A stretch of 64,000 bases of DNA from SSSZ01 sp016790965 (GCA_016790965.1 JAEUNZ010000012.1:62001-126000); one strand, 5' to 3'; positions 22,459 to 30,872 are shown, counted from the first letter of the stretch. The notes: generated by a model not told the origin, from the sequence alone. Made by a program: numbers and translations.

Positions 22459-22535
22459 TGGCGCGCCTGACACGATTCGAACGTGCGACCCCTGCCTTCG
22501 GAGGGCAGTACTCTATCCAGCTGAGCTACAGGCGC
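22459..22535 (-). tRNA. tRNA-Arg (CCG)
   Basis: The minus strand gives a 77-nt cloverleaf: acceptor GCGCCTG pairs with CAGGCGC, D arm GTAGCTCAGCTGGATAGAG, anticodon arm CTGCC-CTCCGAA-GGCAG with anticodon CCG, T arm with GTTCGAATC, discriminator G and encoded CCA. It decodes CGG arginine codons, common in this GC-rich genome. Confidence 0.95.
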
Positions 22536-22719
22536 TTTGGGCCACAAGTGGCTTGGGTTCACGGGCGTGCGCCGCGGCGCGGCGATCCGGGGCGCTGAAC
22601 CGACGTTCCGGAAGGCGGCAAGGATAGCGGTTTTGCCCCCCGGAGTCCATTGCGGCGGTGCGAAATCGGGCGCAAGCCTTTATAATTCCACGCTTTACCC
22701 CCCATCAAGGACAATAACC

Positions 22720-23163
22720 ATGGCCGAACCCCATTCTTCCAAGTCCATCATGGTCGCGAGCATTGTCGTCGCCGTGGTCGGGATTGCTCTCATCGTACCC
22801 CTGTCCCTCAAGGGCGACAGGTCCGCTGCCCAGTCCGGCAGCTCCGACGCTGCTGACGTGCGTATTCAGCCCGTCGCCAAGTTCGAATTGCAAAAGGCTG
22901 CCGCAGCGACCGGCGGCGCGCCCAAGGACGGGCCCACGGTGTACAACACCGTGTGTGGCGCCTGCCACAACTCGGGTGTTGCCAATGCCCCCAAGGCGGG
23001 CGACAAGGGCGCCTGGGGTCCCCGTATCGCCCAGGGCAAGGATGCCCTGTACAAGAGCGCTCTGGGGGGCAAGGGGGCCATGCCGCCCAAGGGCGGCGCC
23101 GCCGCTCTTTCCGACGCCGAAATCAAGGCGGCCGTCGATCATTTGGTGGGCCTGGCCAAGTAA
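22720..23163 (+). CDS. Membrane-anchored c5-type cytochrome
   Basis: A 147-residue c-type cytochrome. The N-terminus has a charged start and one hydrophobic segment (IMVASIVVAVVGIALIVPLS), uncleaved by appearance, then a ~35-residue Ala-rich linker and a single haem domain with VYNTVCGACHNSG (CXXCH) near residue 75 and the axial Met in GKGAMPPKGG near 118. The C-terminal DAEIKAAVDHLVGLAK matches the cytochrome c5 group. It would face the periplasm and carry single electrons to terminal reductases. A TATAAT box at 22681-22686 gives a likely promoter. A terminator and a repeat element follow. Confidence 0.9.
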   Translation: MAEPHSSKSIMVASIVVAVVGIALIVPLSLKGDRSAAQSGSSDAADVRIQPVAKFELQKAAAATGGAPKDGPTVYNTVCGACHNSGVANAPKAGDKGAWGPRIAQGKDALYKSALGGKGAMPPKGGAAALSDAEIKAAVDHLVGLAK

Positions 23164-23187
23164 GAGACGCTGCTTCCGGTTGTACGG

Positions 23188-23212
23188 CGGGAGGCTTCGG
23201 CCTCCCGTTTGC
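23188..23212 (+). terminator. Terminator of the cytochrome gene
   Basis: CGGGAGGC and GCCTCCCG form an 8-bp stem closed by a TTCG tetraloop, followed by a short T run, 25 nt after the stop. Confidence 0.75.
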
Positions 23213-23218
23213 ATTGAA

Positions 23219-23452
23219 CCTGGAAACCTCAGTTGATCGCTTGCCAATGCCCGGAATCCTCTGTGCCCCGGACTCCACGCCACTCCGAATCGCTCACCCA
23301 GCGGGTGACCTCGCTACGAGCCCGCTGGCACATCCGGGCGGGCGCCTGGCTTTGTCGCTACTCCTTGCAGGCTTGAGCCTGCCGCGTCGTCGCTTCGCGC
23401 CAGACACCCGCCCGAACGCACCAGCGGGCTCGTCCAACTGAGGTTTCCGGGT
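23219..23452 (+). repeat. Copy A (long form) of the CCTGGAAACCTC inverted-repeat element
   Basis: The element begins CCTGGAAACCTCAGTTG and ends CAACTGAGGTTTCCGGG, so the ends are inverted copies. The first ~110 nt (GATCGCTTGCCAATGCC, CGAATCGCTCACCCAGCGGG, GACCTCGCTACGAGCCCGCT) are shared with copies B and C. This copy has an extra palindrome: ACGAGCCCGCTGGC faces ACCAGCGGGCTCGT near its right end. No coding potential. It lies just after the cytochrome terminator. Confidence 0.85.
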
Positions 23453-23463
23453 TGAAGGGGGCG

Positions 23464-23492
23464 ACTAAAAAGGGCGCCCCGGAGGGCGCCCT
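23464..23492 (-). terminator. Terminator of the Lys/Ala-rich protein gene
   Basis: On the minus strand AGGGCGCC and GGCGCCCT form a perfect stem followed by TTTTT, 45 nt after the stop at 23537. Confidence 0.9.
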
Positions 23493-23536
23493 GCCGGGCC
23501 GGCGTTTGGAGGGCCGGCAGCGGCTGCGGGAGGGAA

Positions 23537-23953
23537 TTACTTCTTGGCCGGCTCCGGGGTCTTGGCGGCTTCGGTCTTTGCCGGCTCCGTCTTCTTGACC
23601 TCGGCGGGCTTGGCTTCGGCAAGCTTCACCGTGGCAGTGCCCTCGGACTTGGCCTGGGGAGCACCGTCGGCCTTGGCGTGGGGCTCGGTCTTCTTGACCT
23701 GCTTGTGGGTGTGCTTGTGCTGTTTGGGTGTTGCGGCTGCCTTCTTGGCCTCTGCGGGCGCAGCGGTTTCCTTGGCGGCTTCGGGAGCCTTGCCCTCGGT
23801 CTTGGGCGCTTCGGCCTTCTGGACGGCCGCCGCCGGAGCGGCGGCGGTCTTGGCTTCGGGTGCGGTCTTGGCTTCGGGTGCGGGCTTGGCATCGGCGGCG
23901 TGGGCGATGCCAAAGGCGGCGGCGATGGCGAGGGCGATCAGTTGCTTGGTCAT
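23537..23953 (-). CDS. Periplasmic Lys/Ala/Pro/Glu-rich low-complexity protein
   Basis: A 138-residue protein I do not recognise beyond its composition. It starts MTKQLIALAIAAAFGIAHAA, a clear signal peptide cleaved near residue 20. The rest is built of Ala, Lys, Pro, Glu and Thr with short repeats (APEAKT twice near residue 27, AEAPKTEGKAPEAAKE, AEVKKTEPAKTEAAKTPEPA), plus a His-containing basic stretch KQHKHTHKQVKK near residue 90. No globular domain is visible; it may bind metal, peptidoglycan or nucleic acid. I took ATG 23953 because it gives the signal peptide; it has a GGAGAAAAAAC ribosome-binding region. It has its own terminator. Confidence 0.75.
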   Translation of the reverse strand: MTKQLIALAIAAAFGIAHAADAKPAPEAKTAPEAKTAAAPAAAVQKAEAPKTEGKAPEAAKETAAPAEAKKAAATPKQHKHTHKQVKKTEPHAKADGAPQAKSEGTATVKLAEAKPAEVKKTEPAKTEAAKTPEPAKK

Positions 23954-24088
23954 GGTTTTTTCTCCTGAGTGGGTGTCTCTGTCATTCGGCGTTGCGGGAT
24001 TGCACTGCCTTGGGCCGAATAACGCCGCCTGTGGCGGGCCGGTAGTCAAGAGAAGGGTAAGGCCGTGTAACGCCCGGTGACGGGCCGG

Positions 24089-26077
24089 TTACGACGTTTT
24101 GCCCGCCAGGAGGGCCTTCATGGCCGCCAGACGGGCGCTGCCGGTGGCCTTGTCCGGTTCCGCGGCCGCCTTGCCACCGCAGAAGCGAATGTCTTCCTTG
24201 CCCATTTCGACGATGAAGCGTGAAGGTTCGCAGGGGATCAGGTCGCGCGCCTGCTTGCGACGCTCGCAGTAGGAGATGTGCAGGGAGCGCTGGGCGCGGG
24301 TGATGCCCACGTACATCAAGCGGCGCTCTTCCTCGACCTTGCCGGTTTCCACAGACTCCCGGTGGGGGAGGATGCCTTCCTCGACGCCCACCAGGAATAC
24401 GTGGGGGTACTCCAGGCCCTTGGCCGCGTGCAGGGTGGAAAGCTGCACGGCGTCCAGGTCGGCCTCGTCCTTGTCCAGCATATTGATGAGGGCGATGCTC
24501 TGAGTCAGGTCGAGGAGGGTCTTGCCTTCCTCTTCGCCTTTCCTGTTCAGCCAGTCGGCGAACTCCAGCACATTGCCCCAGCGGGTCTGGGCGCCGCGCT
24601 CCTCCTCGTGGTCATACAGATGGGCCTCATAGTCGATGGCCTTGAGGAGATCGGGTACCACCTGCTGGGCGGGTTCCTTCCCCGCCCGGAGCTGGAAGCG
24701 GTTGATGAAGTGGCAGAACTCCAGCAGCGGTTCGAGTTGGCGAGCCTGCACCCGCTGGGCGAAACCTTCCTGGAAGGCGGCCGCGAAGAGCGACAGGTGA
24801 CGCTCCCCGGCGTACTGGCCCAGCACTTGCAGGGTGGCGGCACCGATGCCGCGTTTGGGCGTGGTCGCAGCGCGGATGAAGGCGGGATCGTCGTCCTCGT
24901 TGGCGAAGAGGCGCAGATAACTGGTGAGATCCTTGATTTCAGTCTTGTCGAAAAAGGACTGCCCGCCGGAGAGGCGGTAGGGAATCTTGGCGTTGCGTAA
25001 CTGTTGCTCGAAGACCCGTGCCAGATGGTTGGAGCGGTAAAGAATGGCGTAGTCGCGGAAACGGCCCCGGTGCTCGAAGCGGTGGGCCTGGAGCTTCATC
25101 ACCACCGCCTCCGCCTCGCCCTCGTTGTCGCGGCAGGCGGTGACGGTGATGGGTTCGCCGTGGCCCAGCTCTGACCAAAGGGTCTTCTCGAACAGCTTTT
25201 CATTGTGGGCGATGACCGCATTGGCGGCCTTGAGGATGCGCACAGTCGAACGGTAGTTCTGCTCCAGCTTGATGACCCGCAGGGCCGGGAACTCGTCCGG
25301 CAGGCGTTTCAGGTTGGCGATGTCTGCCCCCCGCCAGGCATAGATGGCCTGGTCGTCATCTCCCACGGCGGTGAATTGGGCCCGCACGCCGGTAAGGAGC
25401 TTGAGCAACTGGTACTGACAGGCGTTGGTGTCCTGGTACTCATCCACCAGCAGGTAGCGCAGGCGGTTCTGCCACTTCTCGCGTACTTCGGGGTGGCTCT
25501 CCAGGATCTGCACCGGCAGGCGGATCAGGTCGTCGAAATCCACCGCCTGGTAGGCCTTGAGGGTGGCCTCGTAGGAGAGGTAGCTGCGGGCGGCCAGGGT
25601 TTCGGTGTCGTTGGCGGCCCGGTCCAGGGCCGCCTCGGGACTGACCAGGCCGTTCTTCCAGTGGGAGATGAGGGATTGCAGGCGGCGCAGGGTCGCCTTG
25701 TCGACGGTTATGGCCAGGTCGCCGATGATGCCGGCGCAGTCGGCGGCATCGAAAATGGAAAAGCGCGGCTTGTAGCCCAAGGCGCGGGCTTCTTCCCGCA
25801 AGAAGCGCACCCCTAGGGAATGGAAGGTGGAAATCTGGACTTCGGCCGCCGTCTGGCCCCCCAGCAAGCGGGCCACCCGCTCGTGCATCTCCTTGGCCGC
25901 CTTGTTGGTGAAAGTGATGGCCGCCACGGTGCCGGGCCGGAAGCCGCAATCCTGGATCAGATAGGCGATCTTCTGCGTGATGACCCGAGTCTTGCCCGAA
26001 CCGGCTCCGGCCAGCACCAGGAGGGGGCCATCGAGGTAGCGGATTGCTTCGCGTTGCGGGGGGTTCAAGCCGGACAT
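24089..26077 (-). CDS. rep: ATP-dependent DNA helicase Rep (UvrD family)
   Basis: A 662-residue superfamily 1A 3'-5' helicase. Motifs in order: Q motif LNPPQREAI, Walker A GAGSGKT (~residue 25), Ia ITFTNKAAKEM, II VDEYQDTN (~215), III GDDDQAIYAWRGA, IV LEQNYRS, V TLHAAKGLEYPHVFLVG (~555), VI EERRLMYVGITRAQ. Length and the sequence AGAGSGKTRVITQKIAYLIQ fit Rep, which assists replication forks past protein blocks, rather than UvrD. The ATG at 26077 fits the family, but the last bases before it are a hairpin and T-rich run with no good ribosome-binding site; a TTG codon directly precedes it. Confidence 0.93.
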   Translation of the reverse strand: MSGLNPPQREAIRYLDGPLLVLAGAGSGKTRVITQKIAYLIQDCGFRPGTVAAITFTNKAAKEMHERVARLLGGQTAAEVQISTFHSLGVRFLREEARALGYKPRFSIFDAADCAGIIGDLAITVDKATLRRLQSLISHWKNGLVSPEAALDRAANDTETLAARSYLSYEATLKAYQAVDFDDLIRLPVQILESHPEVREKWQNRLRYLLVDEYQDTNACQYQLLKLLTGVRAQFTAVGDDDQAIYAWRGADIANLKRLPDEFPALRVIKLEQNYRSTVRILKAANAVIAHNEKLFEKTLWSELGHGEPITVTACRDNEGEAEAVVMKLQAHRFEHRGRFRDYAILYRSNHLARVFEQQLRNAKIPYRLSGGQSFFDKTEIKDLTSYLRLFANEDDDPAFIRAATTPKRGIGAATLQVLGQYAGERHLSLFAAAFQEGFAQRVQARQLEPLLEFCHFINRFQLRAGKEPAQQVVPDLLKAIDYEAHLYDHEEERGAQTRWGNVLEFADWLNRKGEEEGKTLLDLTQSIALINMLDKDEADLDAVQLSTLHAAKGLEYPHVFLVGVEEGILPHRESVETGKVEEERRLMYVGITRAQRSLHISYCERRKQARDLIPCEPSRFIVEMGKEDIRFCGGKAAAEPDKATGSARLAAMKALLAGKTS

Positions 26078-26087
26078 CAAAAGGGAA

Positions 26088-26107
26088 CGCCCCGGCGGAC
26101 CGGGGCG
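26088..26107 (-). terminator. Terminator-like hairpin just upstream of rep
   Basis: On the minus strand CGCCCCGG and CCGGGGCG form an 8-bp stem around TCCG, followed by TTCCCTTTTG. It lies 28 nt after the stop of the hypothetical gene at 26136 and ends 10 nt before the rep ATG. Confidence 0.65.
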
Positions 26108-26135
26108 TGGGCGGTGGGGATCGGGGGATTCTACC

Positions 26136-26441
26136 TCACGCTTCGGTATCGACCGAGGGGCCCGCGAGGCCCGGCTTCAGGAGCGTTTCTGCTTCGGCGC
26201 CGAGGTGTACCAGGCGTTCAGCCAATTCCCGCGCCTCGGCCAGAGTCGGGTCGGTACTGCCGGAATCCGGAACGTGCGATTTGGCCGCCTCCAGTTCCTG
26301 TTGCAGCGACCGCTCCCGATCCGCATCGACGGATTCCGCCGGGCCCACCCGCCGCAGGGCGTCGGCTTCCAGCGCCCGGGCGCGCTCGGCGGCGTCGCGA
26401 ATGGGGTTGCGGGTGGTGGAAGAGAGGCGGTCAAGTTTCAT
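26136..26441 (-). CDS. Hypothetical protein, helical
   Basis: A 101-residue protein beginning MKLDRLSSTTRNPIRDAAER. It is rich in Ala, Glu, Arg and Leu and should be almost wholly helical (ERARALEADALRRVGPAESV, LAEARELAERLVHLGAEAET). It has no signal peptide, membrane segment or cysteine. I do not recognise the family. ATG 26441 is preceded by AGGA at a suitable distance (CCCAGGACGCCTGCC). The upstream frame extension is Pro/Arg-rich and unlikely to be coding. A hairpin between it and rep may end its transcript. Confidence 0.55.
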   Translation of the reverse strand: MKLDRLSSTTRNPIRDAAERARALEADALRRVGPAESVDADRERSLQQELEAAKSHVPDSGSTDPTLAEARELAERLVHLGAEAETLLKPGLAGPSVDTEA

Positions 26442-26892
26442 GGCAGGCGTCCTGGGCAGGATAACGGCAGATCCTGGACGAATCTGAAGTGACGGGCTGG
26501 ATGGACGGTCGGCGGGTCCAGATTGTGGCTGCCTTGCAGTCGCGGGTCTCGCCAGGACCAAGGGCGCTGGCGACCACCAGAACCGCGCAGCCCGGGCGCC
26601 AATCCCTACGGCACTTTTTGCTGCCTGAAAACCTTGGGTTGCGACGGGGTGCGGGAGTCGTCATCTGCCTGAAGGCGGACCACTTGCCGATTACTGCGCA
26701 AGTGGAGGCGATTCCGGCTTGGTCGGTCGGTGCAGGAAAAAAAGCGAAAGCCCGACGCTCAGAGGCCGTGAAGAAATCGGGGCGAGCGCCTCCAGTGCGA
26801 AGTGGACGGAACGCTGCGACGAGACATATCAGGGCGATAGGCGAGGAGCGAGCACCCCTCAACGAAGCAATCGGGCCGCGCAGTAGATTTAT
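26442..26892. other. Unassigned 450-nt stretch upstream of repeat copy B
   Basis: Base composition here is less GC-rich than in neighbouring genes (for example GGAAAAAAAGCGAAAGCCCG near 26730). Open frames exist on both strands but neither resembles a known protein, and the plus-strand frame runs straight into the repeat element, so I call no gene. The 5' part should hold the promoter of the hypothetical gene at 26136-26441. The rest may be a degraded gene or hold a small RNA; nothing decisive is visible. Confidence 0.4.
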
Positions 26893-27036
26893 CCTGGAAA
26901 CCTCGGTTGATCGCTTGCCAATGCCAGGAATCCTCTTTACCCCGGACCGCCGGGCCACTTCGATTCGCTCACCCTGCGGGTGACCTTGCTACGAGCCCGC
27001 TGGCGCATCCGGGCTCGTCCAACTCAGGTTTCCAGG
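26893..27036 (+). repeat. Copy B (short form) of the CCTGGAAACCTC inverted-repeat element
   Basis: 144 nt beginning CCTGGAAACCTCGGTTGATC and ending CAACTCAGGTTTCCAGG. The core GATCGCTTGCCAATGCC, TTCGCTCACCCTGCGGGTGA and CTTGCTACGAGCCCGCTGGC is shared with copies A and C. It lacks the extra palindrome of copy A. It ends 15 nt from the polA stop. Confidence 0.87.
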
Positions 27037-27051
27037 ACTATTCACCGGCTC

Positions 27052-29769
27052 TCAATGCGCCGCTTCCCAATTCGGTCCCACCCCGACCTCCACCACCAGC
27101 GGCACCGAAAGCTGCGCCACCTGGGTCATCAGCCGGGGCAGGTGGGTGCGCAGGTCCATCAGCTCGGCGTCCGGCACTTCCAGCACCAGTTCGTCGTGCA
27201 CCTGGAGCACCAGGTTTGAGGCCATGGATCGTTCGTTCAGCCAGCGCTGTACGGCGATCATGGCCATCTTGATGAGGTCGGCGGCTGTGCCCTGCATGGG
27301 CGCGTTGATGGCGGCGCGTTCGGCGCCCTGGCGGCGGCCCTGCTGACTGGCGCGGATGTCCGGGAACCACAGGCGACGGCCGAAGGCAGTCTCGACGTAG
27401 CCTTGCTGGCGAGCGGCATTGCGGGTTTCCTCCATGTAGCGGGCGACGCCGGGGTAGCGGGCGAAGTAGCGGTCGATGTAGGTCTGAGCGGCACCGCGTT
27501 CCAGGTCGAGCTGGCGGGCCAGCCCGAAGGCGCTCATGCCGTAGATGAGGCCGAAGTTGATGGTCTTGGCGACGCGGCGCTGGTCGGGGCCGACTTCCAG
27601 GGGGGTGACGCCGAAAATCTCGGCGGCGGTGGCCCGGTGCACGTCCTCGCCCTTGGCGAAAGCATCGAGCAGGCGCGGATCCCGGGAGAGATGGGCCATG
27701 ATGCGCAGTTCGATCTGCGAGTAGTCGGCGGAAACGATGCTGCTGCCGGCCGGGGCGACGAAGGCGGTGCGGATGCGCCGGCCTTCCTCGGTGCGTACCG
27801 GGATGTTCTGCAGATTGGGGTCGCTGGAGGCCAGCCGCCCGGTGGCCACGCTGGCCTGGGCGTAGTGGGTATGAACGCGGCCGGTGGCGGAATTTACCGA
27901 GCGCGGCAGCTTGTCGGTGTAGGTGCCCTTCAGCTTGGACAGGCTGCGGTGTTCGAGAAGCAGCTTGGGTAGTGGGTAGTCGAGGGCCAGTTCGGAGAGC
28001 ACTTCCTCGTCGGTGGAGGGTGTGCCGGAAGGGGTCTTTTTCTTCACCGGCAGGCCCTGGCGCTCGAAAAGGATTTCGGCGAGCTGTTTGGGGGAAGCCA
28101 GATTGAAGGGCTGGCCGGCCAGTTCGTAGGCCTGTGCCTCCAGGGCCAAGATCTTCTGGCCGAGTTCGTGGCTTTGCCGCGCCAGGGCCGACGTGTCGAT
28201 CAACACGCCATTCCGTTCCATGCGCCAGATCACCCGCTGCACCGGCACTTCCAGTTCGCCGTAGATGCGGGCCAGGCCGGGCTCGTCGGCGAAGCGGGGG
28301 AACAGGGTCTGGTGCACGCGCAGGGTGACGTCGGCGTCTTCGGCGGAATAGGCGGCGGCCCGTTCCACATCCACCTGGTCGAAGCCGATCTGCTTGGCAC
28401 CCTTGCCGCAGAGGTCCTCGTAGGCGATGGTGGCGAGGCCCAGGTGGCGGCTGCACAGCTGGCCGAGGTCGTGGCCCTTGTCGGACTCCAGGACGTAGGA
28501 CTGGAGCATGGTGTCGTGGGCGACGCCGGCCAGGGCGATGCCGTGGTTGGCGAAGACGTGCTGGTCGTACTTGGCGTTCTGCAGCACCTTGCCTTTGCCG
28601 GCATCTTCCAGCCAGGGCTTGAGGCGGGCCAGCACCTGCGCCCGGTCGAGCTGGTCCGGGGCGCCGGGGGCCGTGTGGGCCACGGGGATATAGCAGGCCT
28701 CGCCGGCCTGAACCGACAGCGAGATGCCGACGATGCGGGCGGCGAAGGCATCAAGGCTGGTGGTTTCGGTATCCAGGGCGGTGAGGGGCGCGGCGTCGAT
28801 CTTGGCCAGCCAGGCTTCCAATTGCGACCAGGCGAAGACCGTCTCGTAGGCGGCGCGATGGACGCCCGAAGCGTCGAGGGTCGGTGAAGCGGCGGGCGTC
28901 TCCGGGTCGGTCGCCGGGGCGGCGCCGGATTCCAATTCTTTCAGCCAGGTCTTGAATTCGAAACGGCCGAACAGGGCTTTCAACACCTCGGCATCGCGGG
29001 GTTGCGGCGCCAATTCGGCGGGCGCCGGAAGACTGGGCAGATCGCAAACCACGGTCACCAGCTTGCGGCCCAGGGGCAGGAACTCCAGGTGAGCTCGCAG
29101 GTTTTCACCCACCACACCGCCGATTTCGCCGGCGTGGGCGACGATGCCGTCCAGGTCGCCGTACTGGGCCAGCCATTTGAGGGCCGTCTTGGGACCGCAC
29201 TTGGCGACGCCGGGGACGCCGTCCACGCTGTCGCCGACCAGCGCCAGATAATCGACGATGCGCTCCGGCGGCACGCCGAACTTGGCCTCCACTCCGGCCG
29301 GGTCCAGCAGCTCGTTGCTCATGGTGTTGAACCAGCGCACCGAGGGGCTGACCAGCTGGGTCAAATCCTTGTCACCGGTGGAAATCAAAGTCTCCAGGCC
29401 GCTGGCGGAAGCCCGGGCTGCGAGGGTGCCGATGACGTCGTCGGCTTCCACGCCATCGACCATGAGCAGCGGCCAGCCGGCAGCCCGCACCGCGGCGTGG
29501 ATGGGCTCGATCTGGCGTACCAGATCTTCCGGCATGGGGGGGCGATGGGCCTTGTATTCCGGAAACCAGTGGTCACGGAAGGTCTTGCCCTTGGCATCGA
29601 AGACGACGGCCTTGTAGTCTGCCTTGTAGTCGTTTTCCAGCCGGCGTAGCATGGAAAGCACCCCATAGAGCGCGCCTGTGGGCTCGCCGGCCTTGTTTCT
29701 CAGGTCGGGCAGGGCATGGAAGGCGCGGTAGAGGTAGGACGAACCGTCCACCAAGAGGAGCAGAGGCAT
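27052..29769 (-). CDS. polA: DNA polymerase I
   Basis: A 905-residue repair and Okazaki-processing polymerase. The 5'-3' exonuclease domain covers ~1-290 (LLLVDGSSYLYRAFHALPDL, GVEADDVIGTLA, STGDKDLTQL). The 3'-5' exonuclease domain keeps its acidic residues (ALDTETTSLD, NAKYDQHVF, YSAEDADVT), so proofreading should be active. The polymerase domain has motif A DYSQIELRIMAHLS, the O helix RRVAKTINFGLIYGMSAF and motif C QVHDELVLEV. Length is normal. The start ATG directly abuts the start of the divergent LOG-family gene (CATATG), and no ribosome-binding site is apparent upstream of polA. Confidence 0.97.
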   Translation of the reverse strand: MPLLLLVDGSSYLYRAFHALPDLRNKAGEPTGALYGVLSMLRRLENDYKADYKAVVFDAKGKTFRDHWFPEYKAHRPPMPEDLVRQIEPIHAAVRAAGWPLLMVDGVEADDVIGTLAARASASGLETLISTGDKDLTQLVSPSVRWFNTMSNELLDPAGVEAKFGVPPERIVDYLALVGDSVDGVPGVAKCGPKTALKWLAQYGDLDGIVAHAGEIGGVVGENLRAHLEFLPLGRKLVTVVCDLPSLPAPAELAPQPRDAEVLKALFGRFEFKTWLKELESGAAPATDPETPAASPTLDASGVHRAAYETVFAWSQLEAWLAKIDAAPLTALDTETTSLDAFAARIVGISLSVQAGEACYIPVAHTAPGAPDQLDRAQVLARLKPWLEDAGKGKVLQNAKYDQHVFANHGIALAGVAHDTMLQSYVLESDKGHDLGQLCSRHLGLATIAYEDLCGKGAKQIGFDQVDVERAAAYSAEDADVTLRVHQTLFPRFADEPGLARIYGELEVPVQRVIWRMERNGVLIDTSALARQSHELGQKILALEAQAYELAGQPFNLASPKQLAEILFERQGLPVKKKTPSGTPSTDEEVLSELALDYPLPKLLLEHRSLSKLKGTYTDKLPRSVNSATGRVHTHYAQASVATGRLASSDPNLQNIPVRTEEGRRIRTAFVAPAGSSIVSADYSQIELRIMAHLSRDPRLLDAFAKGEDVHRATAAEIFGVTPLEVGPDQRRVAKTINFGLIYGMSAFGLARQLDLERGAAQTYIDRYFARYPGVARYMEETRNAARQQGYVETAFGRRLWFPDIRASQQGRRQGAERAAINAPMQGTAADLIKMAMIAVQRWLNERSMASNLVLQVHDELVLEVPDAELMDLRTHLPRLMTQVAQLSVPLVVEVGVGPNWEAAH

Positions 29770-30498
29770 ATGACAGAGAACAATAAATTCGTTTGCCCGG
29801 CGGAAGGTGATGCCGCCATCCAGGCGGCCTCGGCCCGGGAATCCTGGCGAATCTTCGGCATTATGTCAGAGTTCGTCGAGGCCACCGAAAGGCTCTCGTC
29901 GATCCGGCCGGCGGTAACCGTCTTCGGCAGCGCCCGGGTGCCCGTCGGCTCTCCCTACTACGCACTGACCGAGACCATCGCCCGCCTGCTGTCCGATTCC
30001 GGCTTCGCGGTCATTTCGGGTGGCGGCCCCGGCATCATGGAAGCAGCCAACAAGGGGGCCTTCGACGGCAAGTCGCCCTCGGTGGGGCTCAACATCCAGT
30101 TGCCCCACGAGCAGCGCGCCAATCCCTACCAGGACGTGTCCCAGACCTTCCGCCATTTCTTCGCCCGCAAATACATGTTCGTGCGCTTTGCCAGCGCCTA
30201 CGTGGTCATGCCCGGCGGCTTCGGCACCCTGGACGAATTGCTCGAAGCCCTGACGCTGATCCAGACCGGCAAGAGCCGCAAGATCCCCATCATCCTGGTC
30301 TGCTCCGCCTTCTGGGCCGGGCTGGTCGATTGGTTCCGCGACCGCCTGGTGGAGGAAAAGATGATCGACACCGGTGACATGGACCTCATACAGGTCATCG
30401 ACGAGCCTGACCGGGTGGTCGAGGCCATTTTCAAGCACTACGAAGCCCGCTCCTTTGCGCCCCTGCCTAACGAGCGGGAGATGATGCTCAACCTGTAA
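29770..30498 (+). CDS. LOG-family nucleotide phosphoribohydrolase (TIGR00730)
   Basis: A 242-residue Rossmann-fold protein. Signatures GGGPGIMEAANKGA (near residue 85) and the active-site motif PGGFGTLDELLEALTLIQTG (near 150) are those of the LOG/lysine-decarboxylase-like family, which removes ribose 5-phosphate from nucleoside monophosphates. Plant LOG makes active cytokinin; bacterial members mostly recycle nucleotides. Start ATG 29770 has GAGGAG nine nt upstream, lying inside the first codons of divergent polA. A later start at 29863 (MSEFVEATERLS) is possible but has no ribosome-binding site. Confidence 0.9.
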   Translation: MTENNKFVCPAEGDAAIQAASARESWRIFGIMSEFVEATERLSSIRPAVTVFGSARVPVGSPYYALTETIARLLSDSGFAVISGGGPGIMEAANKGAFDGKSPSVGLNIQLPHEQRANPYQDVSQTFRHFFARKYMFVRFASAYVVMPGGFGTLDELLEALTLIQTGKSRKIPIILVCSAFWAGLVDWFRDRLVEEKMIDTGDMDLIQVIDEPDRVVEAIFKHYEARSFAPLPNEREMMLNL

Positions 30499-30530
30499 TA
30501 AAATGGGGCTCCCGCCCCCCAGGAAACACC

Positions 30531-30872
30531 ATGCGTCGCCTCATTCCCCTCCTGTTCCTCGCCGCCCTGCCCTCCTGGGCTGAGGCGCCGCGCCCCACCG
30601 ACCTGCAGCCGCTGCCCGCCGTTCCCCCGCCTCCGCCGGGCATGGAGGCCTTCGACGCAGCCCTGGAGCCCCAGGTCACCATCGTGCGCAACGACAAGGA
30701 AACCCGCGAGGAATTCCGTGCCAACGGCAAGCTGTACATGGTCAAGGTGACGCCGGTGGGCGGCACGCCCTACTACCTAGTCGATCACCAGGGCAACGGC
30801 CAGTTCATCGAGGCGGACATGGTGGGCGGCCCGGTGGTCAAGCCGCCCATGTGGGTGATCCATAGCTGGTAA
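30531..30872 (+). CDS. DUF2782 family periplasmic protein
   Basis: A 113-residue protein. A signal peptide covers about residues 1-18 (MRRLIPLLFLAALPSWAEA). A proline-rich linker follows, then a small domain with EPQVTIVRNDKETREEFRAN and YMVKVTPVGGTPYYLVDHQG, ending PPMWVIHSW. These features match the DUF2782 family of beta- and gammaproteobacteria, commonly found near polA and of unknown role. Ribosome-binding site AGGAAA lies upstream. Its TAA stop overlaps the ATG of the next membrane-protein gene. Confidence 0.85.
   Translation: MRRLIPLLFLAALPSWAEAPRPTDLQPLPAVPPPPPGMEAFDAALEPQVTIVRNDKETREEFRANGKLYMVKVTPVGGTPYYLVDHQGNGQFIEADMVGGPVVKPPMWVIHSW

Noticed and set aside
22705..23283. Minus-strand open frame over the cytochrome gene
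   Set aside because: Antisense to a signal-anchor cytochrome with CXXCH; its start lies in repeat copy A.
23800..23900. Repeated GCTTCGG-type triplet pattern as a possible CRISPR or tandem repeat
   Set aside because: It is the low-complexity coding sequence of the Lys/Ala-rich protein; there are no spacers and no cas genes.
26489..26983. Plus-strand 164-codon frame as a gene
   Set aside because: It runs into the repeat element, has no recognisable domain, and the same repeat-encoded peptide appears wherever the element occurs in that frame.
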